DNA from: Corynebacterium sp. p3-SID1241
Lineage (GTDB): Bacteria; Actinomycetota; Actinomycetes; Mycobacteriales; Mycobacteriaceae
Assembly: GCA_025144025.1 (NCBI GenBank)
Contig: JALXWS010000009.1
Span: 23,421-87,420 of the forward strand
Length of the DNA: 64,000 nt
Reading direction: 5' to 3'
Each line of letters opens with the position of its first letter. The stretch's first letter is position 1. Under the pieces are notes generated by a model. It had not been told where the DNA came from. It saw only the letters and a program-made list of their open reading frames with translations, and did no database searches. Position numbers and translations under genes: made by a program. Shown here piece by piece: positions 23,978 to 31,569 of this stretch.

Positions 23978-25321
23978 CTACTTCTCGTGCTTGTTGATGA
24001 TATTGCGTGCGATGCGCTGCTGGGTGGTGATCTCCAAGTTGCCGCGATCGCGGGAGAGAATATTGGTTGCCCAGTTAACCAGGACTGCCAAACGGCTGCG
24101 CAGACCAATAACGTAAGTTAGGTGCAGGCCCAGCCAAGCCATCCAGCCTGCGAAGCCACCGAACTCGGTTTTGCCCAGCTTGACGACGGCGTTGAAGCGC
24201 TTGACGATGGCCATGGAGCCCTTATCAAAGTAGTCGAAGGCTTCCTTCTCGTTTGCGGTGGACTCCTCGTCCACCTTGGCCTCGATGAGCTTAGCGACGT
24301 GCACGCCACCCTGGATTGCAACCTGTGCCAGACCCGGCAGGCGGTTGAGCGAAATCATATCGCCGACCATGTAGACGTTATTGTGCTCGCCCACGGTCAG
24401 ATCCTCGTTCACGGAGACGCGCCCCGCGCGGTCTGCCTCGACGCCAGCCTGCTCAGCAACCAGCTTGCCCAGTGGGGAAGCGGCCACACCGGCGGACCAG
24501 ATCTTGGTTGCGCCGGTAAGGGTGGTCTCTTCCTCAGTCTTCATGTCCTTGTAGGTGACGGTATCCGCGGTTACGTCGGTCACCATGGCGTTGAGGTGAA
24601 CCTGTACGCCTTCCTTTTCCAAGGTGCGCTGTGCCTTGCGGCCCAGGCGCTTGCCGAATGGCGGCAGAACCTGTGGGGCGCCATCGAGCAGGTAGATCTT
24701 GGCGGAGGTGGTGCCGTAGTTGGAGTAAACATCGTTGAGGGTACGGTTTGCCAGCTCGGCGATCTGGCCGGTGAGCTCAACACCAGTCGGGCCAGCACCA
24801 ACGATGATGAAGGTGAGCAGGCGCTCGCGCTCCGCGGGGTCGTCGGTAAGCTCAGCCTTTTCAAACGCCGAGATGATGCGAGAACGCAGCTCCAGGGCAT
24901 CGTCCAAGGTCTTCATGCCAGGGGCGAACTCGGCAAAGTGGTCGTTGCCAAAGTAGGACTGACCGGAACCGGCGGCTACAACCAGGGAGTCATAAGCATA
25001 GGTGCGGCAGAACTCGTCCTGCTCAGCGGTAACCGTCTGATCCGCTAGGTTGATGTCAGTAACCTCGGCGTTAACGAAGTGGACGTTGTCCTGATCGCGC
25101 AACAACTGGCGGGTAGAAGGGGCAACCTCACCGGCGGAAATCATGCCGGTTGCTACCTGGTAGAGCATCGGCTGGAACAGGTGGTGGTTCTTCTTATCGA
25201 TGAGGGTAATTTCCACATCGGCGTTCTTCAGCTTCTGAACGGTGTTAAGGCCACCGAAGCCGGCACCAACCACGACGACGTGGTGGCGGCCACCGTTGGG
25301 GCGATAAGGGGTATCAGTCAT
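23978..25321 (-). CDS. ndh: Type II NADH:quinone dehydrogenase
   Basis: This 447-aa flavoprotein has the FAD motif VVVVGAGFGGLNTVQKLK near residue 17, a second dinucleotide motif IIVGAGPTGVELTGQIAEL for NADH near 170, and the late FAD block VYMVGDMISLNRLPGLAQVA. The C-terminal region (GFAGWMAWLGLHLTYVIGLR) is amphipathic or hydrophobic and probably docks the enzyme on the membrane. Ndh oxidises NADH and reduces menaquinone without proton pumping; it is the main NADH entry point in corynebacteria, which lack complex I. It is divergent from the cyclopropane-synthase-like gene, with a 232-base gap. Confidence 0.96.
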   Translation of the reverse strand: MTDTPYRPNGGRHHVVVVGAGFGGLNTVQKLKNADVEITLIDKKNHHLFQPMLYQVATGMISAGEVAPSTRQLLRDQDNVHFVNAEVTDINLADQTVTAEQDEFCRTYAYDSLVVAAGSGQSYFGNDHFAEFAPGMKTLDDALELRSRIISAFEKAELTDDPAERERLLTFIIVGAGPTGVELTGQIAELANRTLNDVYSNYGTTSAKIYLLDGAPQVLPPFGKRLGRKAQRTLEKEGVQVHLNAMVTDVTADTVTYKDMKTEEETTLTGATKIWSAGVAASPLGKLVAEQAGVEADRAGRVSVNEDLTVGEHNNVYMVGDMISLNRLPGLAQVAIQGGVHVAKLIEAKVDEESTANEKEAFDYFDKGSMAIVKRFNAVVKLGKTEFGGFAGWMAWLGLHLTYVIGLRSRLAVLVNWATNILSRDRGNLEITTQQRIARNIINKHEK

Positions 25322-25553
25322 GGAATTAATGCGACCTTCCTTAAGAAAGCTAATGTTTAGTACCCATACAGTCTAAACACTTCAAACAGAACGCGCATAC
25401 TTAATAGTGATTAACTTGCGTTAGACGCACTTGGCTGATGAGGACGAAACGAGTCTGCATTCGCGGAGTGCCTAAACCTTTAGGCTCGCATAGCTGACTA
25501 ATGTTGTTGCAGATAGTGACTTCTTCCGCCCACCAAGGAGTGCACCTGGCATT
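25322..25553. other. Divergent intergenic region with a palindrome and a hammerhead-like motif
   Basis: This gap separates ndh (minus) from the gene at 25554 (plus) and should hold both promoters. GCCTAAA-CC-TTTAGGC (25470-25485) is a perfect palindrome and a candidate operator. CTGATGA (25435-25441), GAAAC (25446-25450) and GTC (25453-25455) occur in hammerhead-ribozyme order, but I see no supporting stems. No gene is visible. Confidence 0.4.
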
Positions 25554-26867
25554 ATGACTTTTACCCGCCCCGAGCATTTGACCTCTATTGATGCTGATTC
25601 CTGGCCGAACGTGGCAACGGTCCCTGCGTCTCGTTGGCCTGGTATGAAAGCTCGCCGGGCAGAGGCTGAGTTTGCTAAAGCCTGCGACGATGCAGGCCTG
25701 GAACTAAATCTAGAAACGGAAGGCGGGCCCGATCTCAAGGTAGGCCATGATGCCCTGTTCGAGCGAATCGCCGCTAGCGGTTGGCTGGGATTTGCGGAAA
25801 GCTTTATGGCAGGAGAGTGGACCGTCAGCTCTTCGACGCAGTTAGTTAAGGTTCTGGGCCGACTTTTAGGAGCAGGCTACCTCCCCAAGGCAAAGATGCT
25901 TGGGGTTAGCGACTCGGAGCCAGGGGAGCTGCCGCTAGATTTGGTGCGTCTATATTCCGGTGATGGATTGAGCCATGCGGGAGGAATCTTTTCCAGTGGT
26001 GTGCCTACTACCATTAGAGAAACGGTAGAAAGCTACAGCCCAAAAGCTGGCCGCAAAGAGCCAAAAAGCCATTTTGTAGATGTCACTACTTTAAGCGAGC
26101 CCACCAGCGTAGATAGGGACGACCTGGGCGATGCGCAACGGCGCGCGGCCGATTGGTTACTTGATGCCACCCGAACTGGTGCCGGAACCCACCTGTTGGT
26201 CTATCCGGCTGCCGGCATGCAGCCTGGCATGCGGGCAACTAAGCGGCGCGCGACTGTGGACGTTTTAACCAGCGACGTGGACCAGATAAGTCAAATGCGG
26301 GAGGCACTAGTACTCGAGGGGGCAGATGACTCCATTCACGTCGAACGCATTCCCGGAGTAGTCCCAGATCCTAAGCAATGGCACGGGCATTATGATGCAA
26401 TTGTTACCGTGGAGAAGGTAGAACAACTAGGGCCAACTGAGCGCAAAGGATACATCCGTGCGGTTGATCGATTTTTGACCCCGAACGGACGGGCAGCAAT
26501 ACAGTCCATCGTGGCAACTGACTCCATGACCGAAGCTGGCAGGGCCTCCCTACAGGCCCTGCGAGCATATATTTGGCCGGGCTTGGACTATCCACTTACC
26601 ACCGATTTGCACCAACTGGTGGATAAGAACTCCAACCTCCGCATCGTGTCCGAGACTCACGTAGGCACCCACTACCTAGAATCATTGCGTCAGCAGAGAT
26701 CCTTTTTTGATGGGCACCTCCGCGAGGCTGCGGCGGCTGGTTTCGACCCAGTATTCCGCCGCTTGTGGACCTTCCAATTTGCTCTCCGTGAGGCGCTTAT
26801 GACCCTTGGCATGATTGATGCGGTCCAGTTCGGGTTGGCTCACCGCAACCGTGGGGGTAGGCGTTAG
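25554..26867 (+). CDS. Diverged cyclopropane-fatty-acyl-phospholipid synthase-like protein
   Basis: This 437-aa protein keeps the family layout: an N-terminal region (RIAASGWLGFAESFMAGEWT), a central Rossmann-like part, then AIVTVEKVEQLG at the usual acceptor/bicarbonate site, RFLTPNGRAAIQSIV, and a C-terminal FALREALMTLGMIDAVQFGL. Key features have decayed: the YDxGNDFY block reads YSGDGLSHAG, the LDxGCGWGG SAM loop reads LLVYPAAGMQPG, and the usual active-site Cys of the C-terminal helix is absent. It may have lost methyl transfer or changed substrate. Its stop overlaps that of the Dyp peroxidase gene. A palindrome lies 68 bases upstream. Confidence 0.75.
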   Translation: MTFTRPEHLTSIDADSWPNVATVPASRWPGMKARRAEAEFAKACDDAGLELNLETEGGPDLKVGHDALFERIAASGWLGFAESFMAGEWTVSSSTQLVKVLGRLLGAGYLPKAKMLGVSDSEPGELPLDLVRLYSGDGLSHAGGIFSSGVPTTIRETVESYSPKAGRKEPKSHFVDVTTLSEPTSVDRDDLGDAQRRAADWLLDATRTGAGTHLLVYPAAGMQPGMRATKRRATVDVLTSDVDQISQMREALVLEGADDSIHVERIPGVVPDPKQWHGHYDAIVTVEKVEQLGPTERKGYIRAVDRFLTPNGRAAIQSIVATDSMTEAGRASLQALRAYIWPGLDYPLTTDLHQLVDKNSNLRIVSETHVGTHYLESLRQQRSFFDGHLREAAAAGFDPVFRRLWTFQFALREALMTLGMIDAVQFGLAHRNRGGRR

Positions 26868-27772
26868 GCGGGTGGCAGCTCGTCGAAGTTCTTCATCAGC
26901 TCCGCGCTTGGCACAAAGAAATTGGTGCCCGTAAGGGCCGTGGAGAAATCGAGGATGCGATCGTAGTTTCCTTCTGGCTTGCCAATGAACATATTGCGCA
27001 GGCGCTCCATTACGTTTTCTGGATCCTTGGCATAGCCAATGAAGTAGGTGCCCATTTCACCAGCAGAGAAAGAACCAAAGACCATGTTTTCGCGGTAGAT
27101 ATCTTCCTCTAAGTCATTGAGTGCGACGTGGGAATTTGCTGGCTTAGTGTCATCGTCCAATTCGATATCGTCGGCTTTGGTGCGCCCGATGACTTTCTCT
27201 TGTTCTTCAGTGCTCAGCTCATTCCACTTGGCGAGGTCATGGATATATCTTTGAACGGTGACATAGGAGCCGCGGGGGTAATCGGCGTCATCGCCAAGCA
27301 ACACGGTATCCAAAGCTTCTTCTGCCAAGGGGTTAGCAGTACCATCCACAAAGCCTAGTAAATCGCGCTGGTCAAGGTACTTAAAACCGTGGGTCTCGTC
27401 GATAACGGTTGCGGCATCACCCAGTTGATCTAGAACCTGGCGGGCCATTTCGTGGCAGAGATCGTAGCTATTAGCCCGGAAGTGGAACAGGATATCGCCT
27501 GGAGTCGCGGGAGCATTATGCGCTGCGTCAATGGCCTCAAATTCCTTCAGCCGATCAGGAAGGGGAGCGCTGGTCAAACGCGGCCACATGGAGGCCCCGA
27601 TGCCAACTACGGTATAAAGCTCACCCTCGTTATAGCGGAAGTTCACGGACTTGAAGAGCCCGGCGAACCCCGTGAGCATGTCACGGGTGGCTTGCTCACC
27701 GCCGTTCTTGATCTCTAGAACTAGGAAAAGCGCTGCGCGGGAGGGCTTATCTACTACATGCTGAATCGTCAT
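26864..27772 (-). CDS. Dyp-type heme peroxidase
   Basis: From the ATG at 27772 (302 aa) the protein has the dye-decolorising peroxidase signature GFVDGTANP (the GxxDG motif with distal Asp), the RGSYVTVQRYIHDLAKW region and NMVFGSFSAGEMGTYFIGYA near the heme pocket. It uses hydrogen peroxide to oxidise aromatic substrates. There is no signal peptide and no encapsulin gene nearby. TAAAAT at 27780-27785 on the minus strand lies exactly 7 bases before the ATG and no ribosome site is seen, suggesting a leaderless mRNA. The frame upstream to 28111 is not coding. Confidence 0.92.
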   Translation of the reverse strand: MTIQHVVDKPSRAALFLVLEIKNGGEQATRDMLTGFAGLFKSVNFRYNEGELYTVVGIGASMWPRLTSAPLPDRLKEFEAIDAAHNAPATPGDILFHFRANSYDLCHEMARQVLDQLGDAATVIDETHGFKYLDQRDLLGFVDGTANPLAEEALDTVLLGDDADYPRGSYVTVQRYIHDLAKWNELSTEEQEKVIGRTKADDIELDDDTKPANSHVALNDLEEDIYRENMVFGSFSAGEMGTYFIGYAKDPENVMERLRNMFIGKPEGNYDRILDFSTALTGTNFFVPSAELMKNFDELPPA

Positions 27773-27909
27773 AACATCGATTTTACGCACCCTGTGGTGA
27801 ACAGATCCGCTCGCCGGCTTGGAATCGCCCCTGATAGAGACCTGCTTGGCCTTTAAATGCGCTAGTGTGCGTTCTAGTTGAAAACTAACCGATAGCCGGG
27901 TGAGAAGAT

Positions 27910-28389
27910 GTGGGCATAGATACCAAGAAGCAGAAGAAAAGCACCGCTCGGATCTTCGTTTTATTTGCGCGGAAAGACGATTCATATGATGATTCTTTTG
28001 CAGGGGTTGCGCTGACGCGCCCCCAAGAAAAAGCCATGGGGCAATGCGTAGACCGCCCAGGGGTAACCTGTTGGACTGAAGAGACATGCCTGCGTGGCTG
28101 GAAAGGTCCACTGGATGCAGAACACCATCCGGAAATGGTTTACATCGTATTTAGCGGTGGGCGCGCTCAGGGATCGGATCCGTCGAGCGCAGAATTCGAT
28201 CCCGAGCTTAAGGCCGCGTGTACTACGAGAGGCCAAGCCGAGAAAGAAGTCATCCGCCGTATGGGAAATGACCAGAGCCCAATTTTCGTGAAGGAATGGC
28301 ACATCTGGAAAGCTTCGTTCGGGCGCGTGTTGTCAGGAGCGAACGGCAGAGGCGAGGTGCAGGTATCAATGTATGGAGTCAGGAACTAA
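27910..28389 (+). CDS. Unrecognised protein, 159 aa
   Basis: A GTG at 27910 preceded by GAGAAGAT opens a 159-aa frame, beginning with a Lys-rich segment (GIDTKKQKKSTARIFVLFA). There are four Cys in the first half (QCVDRPGVTCWTEETC plus a later one), a motif MVYIVFSGGRAQGSDPSS and a basic/aromatic stretch FVKEWHIWKASFGR. There is no signal peptide or membrane helix. I do not recognise the family. It is less GC-rich than its neighbours and followed by a 464-base stretch without a clear gene, so it looks accessory. TAGTTGAAAACTA (27875-27887) just upstream is a near-palindrome that could be an operator. Confidence 0.55.
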   Translation: MGIDTKKQKKSTARIFVLFARKDDSYDDSFAGVALTRPQEKAMGQCVDRPGVTCWTEETCLRGWKGPLDAEHHPEMVYIVFSGGRAQGSDPSSAEFDPELKAACTTRGQAEKEVIRRMGNDQSPIFVKEWHIWKASFGRVLSGANGRGEVQVSMYGVRN

Positions 28390-28390
28390 A

Positions 28391-28407
28391 AGGGGAATGC
28401 CACCCCT
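28391..28407. terminator. Weak hairpin after the unrecognised gene
   Basis: AGGGG and CCCCT pair around a 7-base loop directly after the stop codon of the 159-aa gene. The T-run is better on the minus strand (TTTTAG) than on the plus strand. Confidence 0.35.
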
Positions 28408-28853
28408 ACTTAAAATGACATAATGTACATTATCGGACAAACTCTCACATCTGGGTTTATTGTCTTCTCGCCATTACAGACTTCCACCCAGTGTCAAGCT
28501 TTGCAGATATTGTTTCTGAACCACGGCTCAATTTTCGCCAGTACCTGAATGGCGTTGTGCTTTGCTTCGCGACGCCTCGCGGTCGCTCCCACGCTATCCG
28601 ACGGTTCGCCAGCTTTGGGCCTAGGCGTGGATTCCCGCTTCAGCCGTCTGAGTACATATTTACGATGTCGGCTTCGTCAGAAGCCTTAAGGGTTTCGCTA
28701 TCCCGCGGTGTACCGATTGTGACTTCGCTCTGCTTGGTCACCGAATGGGTCGATATGGGTCAAGAATATGCCCTACTGGTGGGCACAACTACACTACCTT
28801 TTAAAGTCACACTGACGTTATTTGGGAAAATCCCTACGCCATGAAGACCAAAA
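28408..28853. other. Poorly coding stretch with a perfect palindrome
   Basis: I see no convincing gene here. ATAATGTACATTAT at 28420-28433 is a perfect 14-base palindrome. GGCTTC-GTCA-GAAGCC at 28670-28685 is a short hairpin. A GTG-started frame (28491-28844, 117 aa) exists but its amino-acid pattern resembles no protein I know. This may be the decayed end of an inserted element or a regulatory region for an unlisted RNA. Confidence 0.4.
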
Positions 28854-29018
28854 TTAACGATTACGGTACGCGCTCCACAGCTGCCAGATAGTCAACAGCG
28901 CCAAGATAACCGAGATCGCTGCGATGACCCACATGTGTTGAACGGCTACGAAAATCGTGAAGCCGATGACTACGACAAGGCGCAGCCACATAAACGGGAT
29001 AATCTGACGGGTATTCAC
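28854..29018 (-). CDS. Small membrane protein, 54 aa, behind yceI
   Basis: A GTG at 29018, with GAGGA about 8 bases upstream, opens a 54-codon frame starting MNTRQIIPFMWLRLVVVIG and ending WQLWSAYRNR. Two hydrophobic helices (about 8-26 and 29-47) with a basic C-terminus suggest a hairpin-like inner-membrane protein with both ends inside. The start lies 13 bases after the yceI stop on the same strand, so it is very likely co-transcribed with yceI. No function is known to me. Confidence 0.7.
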   Translation of the reverse strand: MNTRQIIPFMWLRLVVVIGFTIFVAVQHMWVIAAISVILALLTIWQLWSAYRNR

Positions 29019-29031
29019 AGCCTAGTCCTCG

Positions 29032-29733
29032 CTAGTTCTTTTCAAAGGAAATGCGAAGATTAACCTCGCCTTTTTCTTCTACCTTGGCGGCAAGCATCTC
29101 TGGGGTCTCTACGCCGTAATCAAGGCGATCAACTGGCACGGTTCCGCCGATGACGATCTGGTCTCCATCACGAAGGACGTCAAAATCCTGAGTGATCTCG
29201 TGCGTCTTATCCTTGATCGTCAGATCGCCGGTGAGCTCAACCTTGCCAATGGTGCCGTCATCGGGGACGTCGGCAAGCGATGCTGGCTTCGTAAGCTCAA
29301 AGGAAGACTCCGGGAAAAGCTGGGTCTCAAAGAGCTTGGACTTCATATTCTTATCGCGGACCTTCTTATCCGTGGTCAGCTCATCCATATCAACAGTGAC
29401 CATGGCATTTTTGAGGGTGGAATCAGAAATATCTGCCTGGCCAGTAACCTCGGTGGTTGAACCCGATGTGGTGGTCTTTTCCGCAGGTAGGACCTCATTA
29501 AAGGTAAAGCCTACCGAAGTATGGTTATCGGCACGGCCCTTGGCTACTTGCCACGACCCATCCAGCTCCGTTGAGGCGGCCTTGGCACCATCTGCCGAGA
29601 TTGCTTCAGTCTTCACGCCTGTGCCTTTCAGGAGCGAATACACCATAGGGCCAATAGCCACGGCGGTGAGCAATACGATCAGCACCACAAAGATGGTGAT
29701 GACGAGCTTCCGGTTATAAAAAAGCTTTTTCAT
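29032..29733 (-). CDS. YceI-family protein with an N-terminal membrane anchor
   Basis: This 233-aa protein has a basic N-terminus and one transmembrane or uncleaved signal helix (LVITIFVVLIVLLTAVAIGP). A YceI lipocalin-like beta-barrel domain fills ~55-232 (DGSWQVAKGRADNHTSVGFT, NAMVTVDMDELTTD, FPESSFELTKP, TGDLTIKDKTHEITQDFDV). YceI proteins bind long polyprenoid or lipid molecules in the periplasm. The anchor would hold the barrel on the outer face of the membrane. It is followed by the 54-aa membrane protein and preceded 3 bases away by the zinc-ribbon gene, making a likely three-gene operon. Confidence 0.88.
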   Translation of the reverse strand: MKKLFYNRKLVITIFVVLIVLLTAVAIGPMVYSLLKGTGVKTEAISADGAKAASTELDGSWQVAKGRADNHTSVGFTFNEVLPAEKTTTSGSTTEVTGQADISDSTLKNAMVTVDMDELTTDKKVRDKNMKSKLFETQLFPESSFELTKPASLADVPDDGTIGKVELTGDLTIKDKTHEITQDFDVLRDGDQIVIGGTVPVDRLDYGVETPEMLAAKVEEKGEVNLRISFEKN

Positions 29734-29736
29734 CTT

Positions 29737-30078
29737 CTATCGAAGTCCTTCTAGGCGTCGGGCTAGCGTTACGAGCTCTTCGCACAAACCGCTAAGCTCT
29801 TCTGCGCTGGCGCCTTCCTCCGCGGCGGTATTAATGTCCTCTGCGGAACAACGTAGTTCAAAAAGTCCGTCACGCAAACTCTCTGCCTTTTCTGGAGTAA
29901 GGATTACGGCATTGGCAGGAATTCCCGTGCCGCTGACGCTATTTCTCTGCTCATAAGCGCGCTGCTTACAGGAGGCGCTGCAGAATTTGCGTGGCCGTCC
30001 CCTACCGCCTTGGTCAATGTCCTTCCCACACCATTGGCAGGAACCGACGTTGCGTTCACGACTAGCTGTACGGATCAC
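29737..30078 (-). CDS. Small zinc-ribbon protein, 113 aa
   Basis: A GTG at 30078 starts a protein with four cysteines in a zinc-finger spacing, C-x2-C-x15-C-x3-C (CQWCGKDIDQGGRGRPRKFC then SASC), followed by KQRAYEQRN and a helical acidic C-terminal half (AEDINTAAEEGASAEELSGL). The Cys pattern with RGRPRKFCS..CKQRAYEQR resembles small actinobacterial proteins of unknown function, possibly nucleic-acid-binding. It is divergent from rbpA, 130 bases away, and its stop is 3 bases before the yceI start. Confidence 0.7.
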   Translation of the reverse strand: MIRTASRERNVGSCQWCGKDIDQGGRGRPRKFCSASCKQRAYEQRNSVSGTGIPANAVILTPEKAESLRDGLFELRCSAEDINTAAEEGASAEELSGLCEELVTLARRLEGLR

Positions 30079-30109
30079 CCGATATACTTTAGTTCATTTT
30101 GGGCGGGCT

Positions 30110-30138
30110 GGGAACAAAGGCGCGTGGGTGTTCGTTAT
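30110..30138 (+). promoter_or_regulatory. SigH-type (thiol-stress) promoter of rbpA
   Basis: GGGAACA (30110-30116) and CGTTAT (30133-30138) match the actinobacterial SigH/SigR consensus GGAA(T/C)-GTT with a 16-base spacer, about 70 bases before the rbpA ATG. An overlapping TATAAT (30136-30141) could serve as a housekeeping -10 box. rbpA in Streptomyces is known to be SigR-dependent, which supports the call. Confidence 0.6.
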
Positions 30139-30208
30139 AATTAGTAGCTCTTAGGCGAAGTTTTGCTTCGCACTCAATCAGGGATCTCTTTGAAAAGGAT
30201 GATGTTGC

Positions 30209-30592
30209 ATGGCAGATCGCGTACTCCGTGGCAGCCGTATGGGCGCAGTCAGCTACGAAACCGACCGCGACCACGACCTCGCACCGCGCCAGATGGTGAA
30301 ATACCGCACCGAAGACGGCGAGATTTATGAGGTACCTTTTGCGGATGATGCTGAAATCCCTGAAGAATGGATGTGCAAGAACGGCAAGCTGGGCCACCTA
30401 GTAGAAGGCGAAGGCGTTGAGTCTAAGCCTGCTAAGCCACCACGCACCCACTGGGACATGCTGCGTGAGCGCCGCTCCATCGAGGAGTTAGACGAGCTTC
30501 TAGAAGAGCGCATTAACCACCTGCGCTCCCGCCGCCGTTCCGCAGCACGGCTTTTGAAGGAGCAACAGGAACAGCAGCAGAAGAACTCCTAG
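30209..30592 (+). CDS. rbpA: RNA polymerase-binding protein RbpA
   Basis: This 127-aa protein starts MADRVLRGSRMGAVSYETDR, continues with the core VKYRTEDGEIYEVPFADDAE...WMCKNGKLGHL, and ends with the sigma-interaction helix (HWDMLRERRSIEELDELLEE) and a basic Arg-rich segment. The zinc-ligand cysteines of the Streptomyces protein are largely absent, as in mycobacterial RbpA. RbpA binds the group 1/2 sigma factor and RNA polymerase and stabilises the open complex. AAAGGATG precedes the ATG. The C-terminal tail is Gln-rich (EQQEQQQKNS), longer than I expect for the family. Confidence 0.96.
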   Translation: MADRVLRGSRMGAVSYETDRDHDLAPRQMVKYRTEDGEIYEVPFADDAEIPEEWMCKNGKLGHLVEGEGVESKPAKPPRTHWDMLRERRSIEELDELLEERINHLRSRRRSAARLLKEQQEQQQKNS

Positions 30593-30613
30593 AGTTTTCC
30601 GCGGCATGGATTA

Positions 30614-30653
30614 AGCCCGTACACCTTAGGTTGTTAGTTAAGGAGTACGGGCT
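30614..30653. terminator. Terminator between rbpA and ppm
   Basis: AGCCCGTAC and GTACGGGCT pair, with an inner CCTTA/TAAGG, between two convergent genes. T-runs are poor on both sides, so efficiency is uncertain, but the symmetry suits a bidirectional terminator. Confidence 0.6.
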
Positions 30654-30670
30654 ATTCGTTAGTAAGCGGG

Positions 30671-31564
30671 CTACTTCTTCAGCTGCGCAATCTGGTGTTT
30701 AGCCAAATGACCGATCTCTCCGGCGAAGTCCGAAATCCAGCTGGCACCCTTGCGGGCTTGCACGCCCAGATCGTGAATGGAGCCGTCCTTAACCTCGCGG
30801 TTGACCAGCTTCGACACAGCGCCGCCGAAGTCCTGCAGCTGCTCAGCTCGGTGGGCTACGCCCCACTTGGTCACCTCGAGCAGGGAATCTTTGACGAAGG
30901 AGCCATCGAGCTTGGACTCGCCATATTCGCGCTCGGTAAAGGTAATGGGAACCTCGCGGACGTCGAAGCCAGCCTTAACCGCGCGGAAAGCCAGATCCAC
31001 CTGGAAGATGTAGCCCGCCTTGGACAACTCATCGAAATCGATGGATTCCAGAAGCTCGCGGCGGAAGGCACGGTAACCGGCGGTCATATCGGATAGCCCA
31101 GCGCCCAGCGCTACGGAGATGTAGATATTGCCCAAGCGGGAAAGGTACTCGCGGGAGGCCGGCCAGTTGACGGTTTCGCCGCCAGGGATGTAGCGGGAGC
31201 CGATAACCAGGTCTGCACCCTTGTTTACCTCTTCCAGCAGCAGGTGCAGCTGTTCCGGTGCGTGGGAGCCATCTGCATCCATTTCACACAGCACCTGGTA
31301 GTCGCGCTCCAATCCCCACTCAAAGCCGGCGATATAGGCGCCCAACAGGCCGCCCTTGCCCTCGCGGTGAAGAACGTGGATGTGGTCATTTTGCGCTGCA
31401 AATTCATCGGCCTTGTCACCGGTGCCGTCGGGAGAGTTATCGTCCACGATGAGGATATGGACCTCTGGGACGGCCTTCCTGACGCGGCCGGTAATGAGGG
31501 GAAGATTTTCTATCTCGTTATAGGTCGGGATGATGACCAAGGTTGAGGATTCAAGCGTGCTCAC
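30671..31564 (-). CDS. ppm1: Polyprenol monophosphomannose synthase
   Basis: From the GTG at 31564 (GGAG 8-9 bases upstream, overlapping the lnt end) this 297-aa GT-A glycosyltransferase has LVIIPTYNEIENLP, the DDNSPDGTGD motif, EMDADGSHAPEQL (the DAD metal-binding motif) and GSRYIPGG...W. It transfers mannose from GDP-mannose to polyprenyl phosphate, the donor for lipomannan/lipoarabinomannan and for protein O-mannosylation. The last ~70 residues carry no obvious membrane helices. It lies 5 bases after lnt. In mycobacteria the two are fused, while corynebacteria keep them separate, as here. Confidence 0.94.
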   Translation of the reverse strand: MSTLESSTLVIIPTYNEIENLPLITGRVRKAVPEVHILIVDDNSPDGTGDKADEFAAQNDHIHVLHREGKGGLLGAYIAGFEWGLERDYQVLCEMDADGSHAPEQLHLLLEEVNKGADLVIGSRYIPGGETVNWPASREYLSRLGNIYISVALGAGLSDMTAGYRAFRRELLESIDFDELSKAGYIFQVDLAFRAVKAGFDVREVPITFTEREYGESKLDGSFVKDSLLEVTKWGVAHRAEQLQDFGGAVSKLVNREVKDGSIHDLGVQARKGASWISDFAGEIGHLAKHQIAQLKK

Positions 31565-31569
31565 AGTGT

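Noticed and set aside
24122-25048. 308-aa plus-strand frame opposite ndh
   Set aside because: It is antisense of a clear ndh gene; composition and lack of motifs mark it as a shadow frame caused by high GC.
25435-25455. Functional hammerhead ribozyme
   Set aside because: Core motifs are present but stems II and III would be one or two base pairs and stem I does not pair; listed as a low-interest finding instead of a feature.
28491-28844. 117-aa GTG-started frame in the accessory patch
   Set aside because: Its residue pattern resembles no protein, there is no ribosome site, and an upstream palindrome and internal hairpin suggest non-coding DNA.
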